Shown piece by piece: positions 1 to 7,865 of a stretch of 64,000 nt of DNA; within the stretch, counting starts at the first letter, position 1; each line of letters begins with the position of its first letter. Origin of the DNA: Rhodobacter sp. (GTDB taxonomy: Bacteria > Pseudomonadota > Alphaproteobacteria > Rhodobacterales > Rhodobacteraceae). The stretch is taken from the NCBI GenBank assembly GCA_020637595.1, contig JACKKE010000011.1:71111-135110 (forward strand), written 5' to 3'. The translations under genes were made by a program, and so were the position numbers. Under the pieces are notes generated by a model. The model ran no database searches. It was not told the DNA's origin and saw only the letters and a list, made by a program, of their open reading frames with translations.

Positions 1-36
1 ACCTATCCAGCCAATTCCAACGTAAGGAGCAACACT

Positions 37-273
37 ATGACTGGCGATATCGTTCAAATGGGTGCATACATCGGCGCTGGCCTGGCCTGCATGGGCATGG
101 GCGGGGCTGCGGTCGGTGTGGGCAACGTTGCCGGCAACTTCCTGTCGGGCGCGCTGCGCAACCCGTCGGCCGCCCCCGGCCAGACCGCCACGCTGTTCAT
201 CGGCATCGCGTTCGCGGAAGCTCTGGGGATCTTCTCGTTCCTCGTCGCTCTGCTGCTGATGTTCGCCGTCTGA
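37..273 (+). CDS. atpE: ATP synthase F0 subunit c
   Basis: This 78-residue protein is the proteolipid that forms the proton-carrying c-ring of F1F0 ATP synthase in the inner membrane. It folds as a hairpin of two membrane helices: a glycine-rich first helix (about residues 9-32, with GAGLACMGMGGAAVGVG) and a second helix (about 50-77). The polar loop between them carries the RNP motif that contacts the F1 stalk. The proton-binding carboxylate is the glutamate of the FAEALG motif in helix 2. A ribosome-binding site (aaggag, 22-27) sits ten bases before the ATG. The b' and b genes follow in the usual alphaproteobacterial order; atpB is expected just upstream, outside the window. Length and sequence are typical. 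Confidence 0.97.
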   Translation: MTGDIVQMGAYIGAGLACMGMGGAAVGVGNVAGNFLSGALRNPSAAPGQTATLFIGIAFAEALGIFSFLVALLLMFAV

Positions 274-351
274 TCCTGAACGGTCCGTGATCCTTACGGC
301 CGGGTGGATCCCAGGGTCCATCCGGCGGATACGGTCAATCAGGAGGACGCC

Positions 352-930
352 ATGTCTGCAGAACAAGCTGCCGAGCACGCAGTCGAGCATGTGGCGGATG
401 CCGCGGGCCACGCCGCAGAGGCGGCGGGTTCAGGCGGTATGCCTCAGCTCGATTTCGCGACCTTCCCGAACCAGATCTTCTGGCTCGTGGTCGCGCTGGT
501 CGTGCTCTATTTTATCCTGTCGCGCGTGGCGCTGCCCCGGATCGGTTCGGTTCTGGCCGAGCGGACCGGGACGATCACCAATGATATCGCCGCGGCCGAG
601 ACCTATAAGAGCCAGGCCGCCGAGGCCGAAGCTGCCTATCACAAGGCCCTCGACGACGCGCGCGCCGCTGCTGCCAAGGTGATCGACGAAGCCAAGGCCG
701 AGATCCAGAAGGATCTCGACGTGGCGATCGCCAAGGCCGACACGGAAATCGCCGCGCGCACCGCGGAATCCGAGGTGCGCATCGGTGAGATCCGCGCATC
801 GGCGGCCGAAGCCGTGAGCGAAGTTGCCAAGGACACCACCAAGGAGATCCTGGCGGCCTTCGAGGTCAAGGCGGATGCCCGTTCGGTGACTTCGGCTGTG
901 ACCGCTGCCCTGAAAGGGGGTGCCGCATGA
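352..930 (+). CDS. atpF': ATP synthase F0 subunit b' (second peripheral-stalk b subunit)
   Basis: This is a 192-residue stator-stalk subunit holding the F1 head against the rotating c-ring. It has a hydrophilic Ala/Glu/His-rich N-terminus, one membrane helix at about residues 41-60 (FWLVVALVVLYFILSRVAL), and then a long charged Ala/Glu/Lys coiled-coil helix to the C-terminus. The frame is open further upstream (to 304), but the ATG at 352 follows an excellent aggagg site at 341-346. The stop codon overlaps the ATG of the next gene (ATGA, 927-930), so b' and b are translationally coupled. The tandem b'/b arrangement is typical of photosynthetic and related alphaproteobacteria, which build a heterodimeric stalk. 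Confidence 0.94.
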   Translation: MSAEQAAEHAVEHVADAAGHAAEAAGSGGMPQLDFATFPNQIFWLVVALVVLYFILSRVALPRIGSVLAERTGTITNDIAAAETYKSQAAEAEAAYHKALDDARAAAAKVIDEAKAEIQKDLDVAIAKADTEIAARTAESEVRIGEIRASAAEAVSEVAKDTTKEILAAFEVKADARSVTSAVTAALKGGAA

Positions 931-1484
931 CCCGCTTGCTGACCCTGATCGCGGTTCTCGCCGCGACCCCGGCGATGGCGGCCAGTGGCCCGTTCTTCTC
1001 GCTGCGCAACACCGACTTCGTGGTGACGATCTCGTTCATCGTCTTTGTCCTGGTGTTGGTCTACTTCAAGGTTCCGCGGATGCTCGCGGGCCTGTTGGAC
1101 AAGCGCGCCGAGACGATCCGCGGTGAGCTGGACGAAGCTCGCAAGCTGCGCGAGGAAGCGCAGGAGCTGCGCGCCTCGTTCGAGCGCAAGAAAGCCGAAG
1201 TGGCCGAGCAGGCCGAGCGCATCGTCGCCAAGGCCAAGGCGGACGCCGAGGTTGCGGCCAAGCAGGCCCGCGCCGATCTGGAAGTCTCGATCGCGCGCCG
1301 TCTGCGTGCGGCCGAAGAGCAGATCGCCTCGGCCGAGGCTGCTGCCGTGCGCGAGGTCCGTGACCGGGCTGTCTCGGTGGCGATCGCTGCGGCCAGCGAC
1401 CTGATCGCCAAGAAGCTGAGCGCCGAAGATGCCGGCAAGCTGATCGAAGATTCGATCACGGCGGTGGATGCGCGCCTGCACTGA
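927..1484 (+). CDS. atpF: ATP synthase F0 subunit b
   Basis: This 185-residue protein is the second subunit of the heterodimeric peripheral stalk of ATP synthase. The N-terminus (MTRLLTLIAVLAATPAMAA) looks like a cleavable signal peptide. A membrane helix follows at about residues 32-50 (VVTISFIVFVLVLVYF), then a long Ala/Glu/Arg/Lys coiled coil covering most of the protein. The gene overlaps the end of b' by four bases (ATGA) and is the last gene of the transcription unit, since a strong hairpin terminator begins 25 bp after the stop. The signal-peptide-like start is also seen in b subunits of related bacteria, so it is not taken as an anomaly. Confidence 0.93.
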   Translation: MTRLLTLIAVLAATPAMAASGPFFSLRNTDFVVTISFIVFVLVLVYFKVPRMLAGLLDKRAETIRGELDEARKLREEAQELRASFERKKAEVAEQAERIVAKAKADAEVAAKQARADLEVSIARRLRAAEEQIASAEAAAVREVRDRAVSVAIAAASDLIAKKLSAEDAGKLIEDSITAVDARLH

Positions 1485-1508
1485 GGGCGACGCTCTGGAA
1501 CAGGATGA

Positions 1509-1534
1509 CCCCCGGCTCTCGCGCCGGGGGTTTT
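1509..1534 (+). terminator. Rho-independent terminator after the atp operon
   Basis: A perfect 8-bp stem CCCCCGGC (1509-1516) / GCCGGGGG (1523-1530) with a six-base loop is followed by TTTT (1531-1534). It lies between atpF and the convergent FAD oxidoreductase gene, whose stop codon begins at 1534-1536, so one hairpin separates the two converging units. Confidence 0.9.
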
Positions 1535-2580
1535 CATTTGCGCAGGTTGTCGGCCAGGTGGAACCCGTCGGGGATCTCGGCCGCGCCGGTCAGCAGCAGG
1601 TCGGCAGCCAGATGCGCGAGTTTCGGCGCCATGCCAAAGCCGATCTTGAACCCGCCGTTCAGCACGACATGGCCGGGCCGGCCGGGCCAGGGGCCCAGCA
1701 TCGGCGCGCGGGTTCGGCTGCGCGGGCGCAGCCCGGCCCAGCGTTCCAGCACCCGCGCACCGGCCAGTTCCGGCACGGCGATGCGCACCTGATCGAGGAT
1801 CGCCTCGATCTGCGCATCGGTGGTGTCGGGGCTGTCGAAGTCGCGTTCGGTGGTCGAGCCGATGGCAGTGGTGCCGTCGGCATGGGGGATCACGTGGATG
1901 CCTTCGACAAAAAGCTGCGGGGCGTCGCGCCAGTCGGCGTCGAGCAGTGCGGCTTGCCCCTTGATCGGGGCGCCAACGGTATACCCCAGATCAGCGGACA
2001 GATCCGCCAGCCCCTGCGCGCCGGTCGCCCACAGAACCGCGCCACCCTCCGGTGCGCGCTCGCCGGCCTCGATCGCGACGCCCATCGCCGCCAGAGCCGC
2101 GACCAGCGCGCGCCCCGCGCCCCGGGGCGACAGGCGGGCGGTCAGCGTGTCGAAGATGACGAAGCCCGTAGGCGAGGCGATGCGCAGGCCGGGAACCTCG
2201 CTGGCGGGCACCACCCGCCATTCCGCGCGCCCCTGCCACAGCGCGCGCGCGCCTTCCGCACGTTCGTGCGCACGGGCGACAGCGGCGTCATCGGCCAGGG
2301 GCTGCACGCGACCCAGCCGGGCATAGCCGGGGTCGACACCGCCGATCTGCCGGACCTCGGCCCAGAACCCCTCGGCCATCAACAGGCTGTCGAGCTGAAA
2401 CGCCTTCTTGGCATTCCACTGTTCCGGCACATGTGGGGCCAGCGCACCGACCAGCCCGCCGGACGAGCCCGCTCCGACCCGGGTGCGCTCGACCACCCGC
2501 ACCGATGCGCCCCGACGGGCCAGCACAAAGGCCGTCGCCAGGCCCATGATGCCCGCACCCATTACCGTGAAATGTGCCAT
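1534..2580 (-). CDS. FAD-dependent oxidoreductase, likely stand-alone MnmC C-terminal (MnmC1-type) domain
   Basis: This 348-residue protein belongs to the DAO (D-amino-acid oxidase/glycine oxidase) family. A Rossmann FAD-binding motif lies at the N-terminus (VMGAGIMGLATAFVLARRG), and the C-terminus has the family's closing motif (LNGGFKIGFGMAPKLAHLAADLL). After the dinucleotide fold, GSSGGLVGALAPHVPE resembles the GASGN..GALYP segment of the oxidase half of E. coli MnmC, which removes the carboxymethyl group of cmnm5U34 in tRNA. The neighbouring divergent gene at 2637 encodes the methyltransferase half of MnmC, so the two activities are encoded separately here. Other DAO-family substrates (glycine, sarcosine, D-amino acids) cannot be excluded from sequence. 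It converges on the atp operon across a shared terminator. Confidence 0.72.
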   Translation of the reverse strand: MAHFTVMGAGIMGLATAFVLARRGASVRVVERTRVGAGSSGGLVGALAPHVPEQWNAKKAFQLDSLLMAEGFWAEVRQIGGVDPGYARLGRVQPLADDAAVARAHERAEGARALWQGRAEWRVVPASEVPGLRIASPTGFVIFDTLTARLSPRGAGRALVAALAAMGVAIEAGERAPEGGAVLWATGAQGLADLSADLGYTVGAPIKGQAALLDADWRDAPQLFVEGIHVIPHADGTTAIGSTTERDFDSPDTTDAQIEAILDQVRIAVPELAGARVLERWAGLRPRSRTRAPMLGPWPGRPGHVVLNGGFKIGFGMAPKLAHLAADLLLTGAAEIPDGFHLADNLRK

Positions 2581-2636
2581 TGCCTTTCCGCCCTCGCCGC
2601 GCCAAGGTCGCCGCGTTTCTAAACCTGTTCAGCATC

Positions 2637-3293
2637 ATGGACCACCCCCGCCTGACATGGACCGAAGACGGAACGCCGGTCGCCACGGCGTTCGACGATC
2701 CCTATTTCACCGGCGGGCTGGATGAGACGCGGCATGTCTTCCTGGCGGGCAACGGCCTGCCGGAGCGGCTGCGCGACGGGTTTCAGGTGGCCGAGCTGGG
2801 CTTTGGCACCGGGTTGAACCTGATGGCCCTGGCACAGGTCTGGAGCGGCCCCGGCACGCTGCGCTTCACCTCGTTCGAGGCCTTTCCGATGGCCGCCACA
2901 GACATGGACCGGGCACTTGCGCGTTTCGACCTGCCGCTGGCCGGGCAGTTGGTGGCGCAATGGGATGCGGCCAGCGGCCCCGTGCGCCGCATCGCCCTGC
3001 CGGGGATCGAGGCCGAGATCCTGATCGGCGACGCGCGCCAGATCCTGCCCGACTGGCGCGGCGCGGCGGATGCCTGGTTTCTCGACGGCTTTGCCCCGGC
3101 GCGCAACCCGGAACTCTGGGGCGAGGGGCTGATGGCCGAGGTCGGCCGCCACACCGCCCCTGGCGGCACCGTTGCGACCTATACCGCTGCCGGCCATGTG
3201 CGCCGCGCGCTGCAAAGCGTCGGTTTCGAGGTCGCACGGGTGCCCGGTTTCGGGCGAAAGAAGCACATGACAACCGCGCGGATGCCCCAATGA
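2637..3293 (+). CDS. mnmD: tRNA 5-(aminomethyl)-2-thiouridine methyltransferase domain protein (MnmD)
   Basis: This 218-residue protein matches the N-terminal SAM-dependent methyltransferase domain of MnmC, which methylates nm5(s2)U34 at the tRNA wobble position. The N-terminal motif TWTEDGTPVATAFDDPYF is diagnostic of the family. The SAM-binding loop is ELGFGTGLNL (about residues 51-60), and the family signature DAWFLDGFAPARNPELW sits near residue 143. A longer reading frame begins at 2574, but the ATG at 2637 gives the conserved MDHPRLTW start. It lacks the FAD domain found in E. coli MnmC; a matching oxidase is encoded divergently next door. It overlaps the following EamA gene by four bases (ATGA at 3290-3293). 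Confidence 0.9.
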   Translation: MDHPRLTWTEDGTPVATAFDDPYFTGGLDETRHVFLAGNGLPERLRDGFQVAELGFGTGLNLMALAQVWSGPGTLRFTSFEAFPMAATDMDRALARFDLPLAGQLVAQWDAASGPVRRIALPGIEAEILIGDARQILPDWRGAADAWFLDGFAPARNPELWGEGLMAEVGRHTAPGGTVATYTAAGHVRRALQSVGFEVARVPGFGRKKHMTTARMPQ

Positions 3294-4180
3294 ACAAGAC
3301 GCAGCAGAACACCACGCTCGGCATCTGGCTGATGGTCGCGGTGACCTTCATCTTTGCGGTGCAGGACGGGATCTCGCGCCACCTGGCGGGCGAATACAAC
3401 GTCTACATGATCATCATGATCCGCTTCTGGTTCTTTGCGGCCTTCGTGGTGACCTTTGCCACGCGCAAGGCCGGCGGGCTGCGCAACGCCGCGCGGACCC
3501 ATGCGCCGGGGTTGCAGCTGTTCCGGTCCGTGCTGCTGGCAACCGAGATCCTGGTCGCGGTGGCCGGGTTCGTGCTGCTGGGGCTGGTCGAAAGCCACGC
3601 GGTCTTTGCCGCCTATCCGCTGATGATCGCCGCGCTGTCGGGGCCGGTGCTGGGCGAAAAGGTCGGCTGGCGGCGCTGGGTGGCGATCGGCGTCGGGTTC
3701 CTGGGTGTGCTGGTGATCCTGGAGCCCGGCTTTGGCGTCTTCCGGGCCGAGGCCCTGATCCCCGCCCTGGCCGCGCTGATGTTCGCGGTTTACGGACTGC
3801 TGACGCGCAAGGTCGCGAACTGGGACAGCAGCGCGGTCAGCTTTTTCTGGACCGGGGTCGTCGGGGCCGTTGTGACCACGGCCATCGGGATCTTTCACTG
3901 GGAACCGATGGTCGGGACCGACTGGATCTGGATGGCGTTGCTGTGCGTGACCTCGTCGTTCAGCCATTTCCTGCTGATCAAGGCCTATGAGGTGGCCGAG
4001 GCCAGCGCGATCCAGCCGCTGGCCTATCTGCAACTGGTCTTTGCCAGCACCATCGGCATCGTCGTGTTCAACGAAACCCTGCGCCCGAATGTGGCGGTCG
4101 GCGCGGCAATCGTCGTCTCGGCCGGGTTGTTCACGCTGTGGCGGGCGCATGTTGCCAACCGGCGGGCGCTGCGCGGATGA
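3290..4180 (+). CDS. EamA/DMT-family membrane transporter
   Basis: This 296-residue inner-membrane protein has about ten hydrophobic helices arranged as two repeats of the EamA (drug/metabolite transporter) fold. The helix containing FTFIFAVQDGISRHLAGEY opens the first repeat, and a second repeat starts near IPALAALMFAVYGLLTRKV. A typical repeat end (IQPLAYLQLVFASTIGIVVFNETLRP) lies near the C-terminus. Substrates of this family range from amino acids to nucleotides and osmolytes and cannot be inferred here. The start codon overlaps the mnmD stop, and its own stop overlaps the ATG of the phosphatase gene (ATGA, 4177-4180). All three genes are therefore probably one transcript. Confidence 0.88.
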   Translation: MNKTQQNTTLGIWLMVAVTFIFAVQDGISRHLAGEYNVYMIIMIRFWFFAAFVVTFATRKAGGLRNAARTHAPGLQLFRSVLLATEILVAVAGFVLLGLVESHAVFAAYPLMIAALSGPVLGEKVGWRRWVAIGVGFLGVLVILEPGFGVFRAEALIPALAALMFAVYGLLTRKVANWDSSAVSFFWTGVVGAVVTTAIGIFHWEPMVGTDWIWMALLCVTSSFSHFLLIKAYEVAEASAIQPLAYLQLVFASTIGIVVFNETLRPNVAVGAAIVVSAGLFTLWRAHVANRRALRG

Positions 4181-4617
4181 GGATCCTGATGCTCTGCCTG
4201 GGCAATATCTGCCGCTCGCCCACCGCCGAAGCGGTGATGCGCGCGAAAGCGGCCGAGCTGGGGCTGGCGGTAGAGGTCGACAGCGCGGGCACCGGCGGCT
4301 GGCATGTCGGGGAGCCGCCGGACAGGCGCGCGCAAGCCGCGGCGCGGTCCCGGGGGCTCGACATCAGCGGGCTGCGCGCACGGCAACTGTCCCGCGCGGA
4401 CTTCCGGTCGTTCGACCTGATCCTGGCGATGGACGGCACGAACCTGTCCGATGCCGCCCGGCTTGCGCCCCACGATGGCCGGGCGCGGCTGACGACCTTT
4501 CTGGACGAGGCCGGTCTGGGCGGGGATGTGCCCGATCCCTATTACACCGGCCAGTTCGATGCGGTGCTTGACCTGATCGAGGACGCGAGCATCCGCATCC
4601 TCGACCGGATGGCGTGA
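4177..4617 (+). CDS. Low-molecular-weight protein-tyrosine phosphatase
   Basis: This 146-residue cytoplasmic phosphatase has the catalytic P-loop CX5R as Cys7-LGNIC-Arg13 followed by SP, and the general acid Asp120 in the DPYY motif near the C-terminus. Length and motif spacing match the LMW-PTP family, which dephosphorylates phosphotyrosine proteins, often bacterial tyrosine kinases of exopolysaccharide synthesis. No kinase or polysaccharide genes are adjacent, so the target is unknown. ArsC-type arsenate reductases share the fold, but the DPYY acid and P-loop fit the phosphatase better. It is translationally coupled to the EamA transporter upstream and converges on a small secreted-protein gene three bases downstream. 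Confidence 0.92.
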   Translation: MRILMLCLGNICRSPTAEAVMRAKAAELGLAVEVDSAGTGGWHVGEPPDRRAQAAARSRGLDISGLRARQLSRADFRSFDLILAMDGTNLSDAARLAPHDGRARLTTFLDEAGLGGDVPDPYYTGQFDAVLDLIEDASIRILDRMA

Positions 4618-4620
4618 TCG

Positions 4621-4929
4621 TCAGCCCGCGCAGACGCGCTGGGCTTCCTCACCAAAGCTGCGATAGCGGGCCCAGAACTCGTTGTCGGCGCGGGTGCGCG
4701 ACATGCGCACATCCTGCGCCTCGTCGGGGTCACGGAAGAAACGCGCGGCGCGGCGCTGTTCGCTGCGGGTCAGCGTGTGGCGCGCGACCGAGTCGATGCA
4801 CCGGCACAGCTGCCGGGTCGATTGCGGTCGGTCCGATGCGTTGCAGGCGCTTTCGATCGGGCCAGCGAGGGCCGCGACGGGCATCATCGTCGCAAGCGCG
4901 AGCGATGCGGCAATCAGGGATTTTTTCAT
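4621..4929 (-). CDS. Small secreted cysteine-containing protein, function unknown
   Basis: This 102-residue protein starts with a clear signal peptide (MKKSLIAASLALATMMPVAALAG, cleavage near residue 22). The mature part is about 80 residues, polar and Arg/Glu-rich, with four cysteines: one near its start (SACNAS), two in LCRCID and one at the end (QRVCAG). They could form two disulfides in the periplasm. I do not recognise a named family, although the pattern resembles small proteins conserved in Rhodobacteraceae. It is transcribed away from a relatively AT-rich 205-bp spacer (4930-5134) that it shares as a promoter region with the divergent GMC oxidoreductase gene. Confidence 0.75.
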   Translation of the reverse strand: MKKSLIAASLALATMMPVAALAGPIESACNASDRPQSTRQLCRCIDSVARHTLTRSEQRRAARFFRDPDEAQDVRMSRTRADNEFWARYRSFGEEAQRVCAG

Positions 4930-5134
4930 ATCTGCCTCGATCCGGTATTATTGCAGTTCTTGGCGAACTGTCGTTTGGAACGGTTTTTATTGCCATGACT
5001 CGTATCAAAAAACCGATATTTTTCCAACCGCTAGGGCTTGGGGTGGCCAGAGGCCGCTGCGCAACACCTGTGATTTGCCGTCATTGCACGCGAATCGAAC
5101 GGCGCATAAGCTCGGATCAGAGCGGAGGAGTGGC

Positions 5135-6718
5135 ATGGCGGAATTCGATTATATCGTGGTGGGTGCGGGCAGTGCGGGGTCGCTGCTGGCGAATCGGTTG
5201 AGCGAAAAGCACTCGGTCCTGCTGCTCGAGGCCGGCGGCAAGGACAACTATATCTGGGTGCATGTTCCCGTCGGTTACCTCTACTGCATCGACAACCCGC
5301 GCACCGACTGGCAGCTGCGCACCGCTGCCGAGCCGGGGCTGAACGGGCGCAGCCTGCTCTATCCGCGGGGCAAGGTTCTGGGCGGCTGCAGCTCGATCAA
5401 CGGGATGCTCTATCTGCGCGGGCAGGCGGCAGATTACGACCAGTGGCGGCAGATGGGGAACACCGGCTGGGGCTGGGACGATGTGCTGCCGATGTTCACC
5501 CGGCACGAGGATTACGCCGCGGGCGACCCCGGCGAGATGCACGGCACCGGCGGCGAATGGCGGGTGGAAAACCAGCGCCTGCGCTGGGACATCCTGGACG
5601 ACTGGGCCAAGGCGGCGCAGGAGACCGGCATCCCCAAGGTTGAGGATTTCAACACCGGTGACAACGAAGGGGTGGCCTATTTCAAGGTCAATCAGCGGTC
5701 CGGCTGGCGGTGGAACACCTCCAAGGCGTTCCTGCGCTCGGTGCGCGGGCGGCGGACGCTGCGGGTCGAGACCCAGGCGCAGGCGCAGGGGCTGATCTTT
5801 GACGGCAACCGCTGTGTCGGTGTGCGCTATCTGAAGGATGGCCAGCCGGTCGAGGCCCGCGCCCGGGCCGAGGTGGTGCTGTCGGCGGGCTCGATCGGGT
5901 CGACACAGATCCTGCAGCTGTCGGGGATCGGCCCGGCGGGGTTCCTGCAGTCGATGGGCATCGCGGTCCGCCATGACAGCGACGTGGGCGAGAACCTGCA
6001 GGACCACCTGCAGCTGCGCATGGCCTACAAGGTGACCGGCGCAAAAACCCTGAACACGATGGCGAACAGCTGGTTCGGCCAGGCACGGATCGGTCTGCAA
6101 TATGCGCTGACCCGGTCGGGGCCGATGTCGATGGCGCCCAGTCAGCTGGGGGCCTTTGCGCGCTCGGGGCCGGATGTCGACCGGGCGGATCTGGAATACC
6201 ACGTGCAGCCCCTGTCGCTGGGTGCCTTTGGCGAGAACCTGCACCCGTTCCCGGCGATGACCACCAGCGTTTGCCACCTGCGCCCCGACAGCCGGGGCAC
6301 GATCCGCATTTCCTCGACCGAGCCGACGGCGCGGCCGGTGATCGCGCCGAACTATCTGTCGGCCGAAAGCGACAAGCTGGTCGCCGCGCGCGCGATCCGG
6401 CTGACGCGGCGAATCATGCAGGCGCCGGCGATGGCCAGATACACCCCGCAGGAGTTCATGCCGGGGACCGACTACCAGTCCGAGGACGAGCTGATCAAAG
6501 CCGCCGGCAGCATCGGCACGACGATCTTTCACCCGGTCGGCACCTGCCGCATGGGCACCGATCCCCGCGCGGTGGTGTCGCCCGAACTGCGGGTGAACGG
6601 GGTGACGGGGCTGCGGGTGGTCGATGCGTCGATCATGCCGACGATTGTCTCGGGCAACACCAATTCGCCGACACTGATGATCGCCGAAAAAGCCGCGGCG
6701 ATGATCCTGGCCGGCTAG
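5135..6718 (+). CDS. GMC-family oxidoreductase (choline/alcohol dehydrogenase-like)
   Basis: This 527-residue flavoprotein has the N-terminal ADP-binding motif YIVVGAGSAGSLLANRLS and LLLEAGG. The first GMC signature is around YPRGKVLGGCSSINGMLYLRG and the second (SAGSIGSTQILQLSGIG) near residue 250. The C-terminal active-site region contains FHPVGTCRMG with the catalytic His, then NTNSPTLMIAEKAA. GMC enzymes of this type oxidise alcohols or choline with FAD. No betaine aldehyde dehydrogenase or betI-like gene is adjacent, so choline specificity is not supported. The start was chosen for its ggaggag site (5124-5130) and for placing MAEFDYIVVGAG at the N-terminus. The upstream open extension in this frame is non-homologous. 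Confidence 0.9.
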   Translation: MAEFDYIVVGAGSAGSLLANRLSEKHSVLLLEAGGKDNYIWVHVPVGYLYCIDNPRTDWQLRTAAEPGLNGRSLLYPRGKVLGGCSSINGMLYLRGQAADYDQWRQMGNTGWGWDDVLPMFTRHEDYAAGDPGEMHGTGGEWRVENQRLRWDILDDWAKAAQETGIPKVEDFNTGDNEGVAYFKVNQRSGWRWNTSKAFLRSVRGRRTLRVETQAQAQGLIFDGNRCVGVRYLKDGQPVEARARAEVVLSAGSIGSTQILQLSGIGPAGFLQSMGIAVRHDSDVGENLQDHLQLRMAYKVTGAKTLNTMANSWFGQARIGLQYALTRSGPMSMAPSQLGAFARSGPDVDRADLEYHVQPLSLGAFGENLHPFPAMTTSVCHLRPDSRGTIRISSTEPTARPVIAPNYLSAESDKLVAARAIRLTRRIMQAPAMARYTPQEFMPGTDYQSEDELIKAAGSIGTTIFHPVGTCRMGTDPRAVVSPELRVNGVTGLRVVDASIMPTIVSGNTNSPTLMIAEKAAAMILAG

Positions 6719-6725
6719 GCGCGGG

Positions 6726-7865
6726 CTATCCGTCGCCGCGCAGGGTGGGGGTGACCGGTTCGGGCGACAGCTCCTCGAAGTCGAAGTTGTCCAGCCGTCG
6801 CGCCCGCCGCCCGGCCTTGTCGGCCGAGATGCGGATCTCGGACACGTCCTTGGCCGCCTGCGCGAAATGCCGGTCGAGGTTCTCGACCCGCGTGCCCAGC
6901 CGTTCGATGTCCTTGTAAAGCTCGCTCAACTCGCGCCGGATCGCACCAGCCTGCTCGCGCATCCGCGCGTCCTTCAGAACCGCGCGCATGGTGTTCAGCG
7001 TCGCCATGCAGGTGGTGGGCGAGACGATCCAGACCCGCGCGGTGAACCCCTCGCGCACGATCTCGGGGAAGTTCGCGTGCAATTCGGCATAGACCGCCTC
7101 GGAGGGCAGGAACATCAGCGCGCCGTCGGCGGTCTCGCCCTCGAGGATATAGCGGTCGGCAATCGCCCGGATGTGGTGACGCAGCGCCGCGCGCATCTGG
7201 CGGCGGGCCTCCTGCATTTCGGCCTCGGTGGTGGCGTTGCGCAGGGCCTCATAGGGCTCCAGCGGGAACTTGGCGTCGATGGCGATCGCGCCGGGCGGTT
7301 TCGGCAGATGCACCAGGCAATCCGCCCGCCGCCCGTTCGACAAGGTCGCCTGCATGGTAAAGCTGTCGGCGGGCAAGGCGCGGGCGACGATGTCATGCAG
7401 CTGGATCTCGCCAAAGGCGCCGCGGGTCTGTTTGTTCGACAGGATGTCCTGCAAGGACAGCACGTTGCCCGACAGCTTCTGGATATTCTCCTGTGCCTTG
7501 TCGATGGCTTCCAGCCGCGCGTGCAGGTCGCCCAGGCTGCGCGCGGTGCGCAGCGCGTTGCCCTGCAGCGATTCCGCCATCACCTCGCTGACCTGCGCCA
7601 GGCGCTGTTCCAGAAGCTGGATCATCTGCGCCTGCTGCTTGGCCTGCGCATCCGACACATGGTGCAGCCCGCCCGCCAGATGCTGCTGCCCGTCGCTGAG
7701 CGCCTGCACCCGCTGGCCCAGCTGGCCCATCTGCCATTGCAGCGGTTCGGCCATTTTCGCGGCCTTCAGCGTGGCGCGCAGGATCAGCAGCAGGATCAGC
7801 AGCAGCACCCCCGCCGCGAGGGCCGCCTGCACCCACGGGTCGTTCAGGTCGATTTGCGGGGTCAT
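6726..7865 (-). CDS. rmuC: DNA recombination protein RmuC family
   Basis: This 379-residue protein has an N-terminal membrane anchor (about residues 11-30, WVQAALAAGVLLLILLLIL). A coiled-coil region follows, then the conserved RmuC nuclease-like domain, recognisable by SNKQTRGAFGE, HLPKPPGAIAIDAKFPLE and MFLPSEAVYAEL. RmuC proteins are thought to limit recombination at inverted repeats through a PD-(D/E)XK-like fold. The ATG at 7865 overlaps the mutL stop by four bases (7862-7865), which fixes the start; an upstream in-frame extension into mutL is ignored. Its position as the last gene after the mismatch-repair gene suggests co-expression of two genome-stability functions. Confidence 0.9.
   Translation of the reverse strand: MTPQIDLNDPWVQAALAAGVLLLILLLILRATLKAAKMAEPLQWQMGQLGQRVQALSDGQQHLAGGLHHVSDAQAKQQAQMIQLLEQRLAQVSEVMAESLQGNALRTARSLGDLHARLEAIDKAQENIQKLSGNVLSLQDILSNKQTRGAFGEIQLHDIVARALPADSFTMQATLSNGRRADCLVHLPKPPGAIAIDAKFPLEPYEALRNATTEAEMQEARRQMRAALRHHIRAIADRYILEGETADGALMFLPSEAVYAELHANFPEIVREGFTARVWIVSPTTCMATLNTMRAVLKDARMREQAGAIRRELSELYKDIERLGTRVENLDRHFAQAAKDVSEIRISADKAGRRARRLDNFDFEELSPEPVTPTLRGDG

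Noticed and set aside
5117..6532. Minus-strand open frame opposite the GMC oxidoreductase
   Set aside because: The GMC gene has all family motifs; the antisense product resembles nothing.
5135..6718. Choline dehydrogenase (betA) for the GMC oxidoreductase
   Set aside because: No betaine aldehyde dehydrogenase or bet regulator is adjacent, and GMC family motifs alone do not define the substrate.
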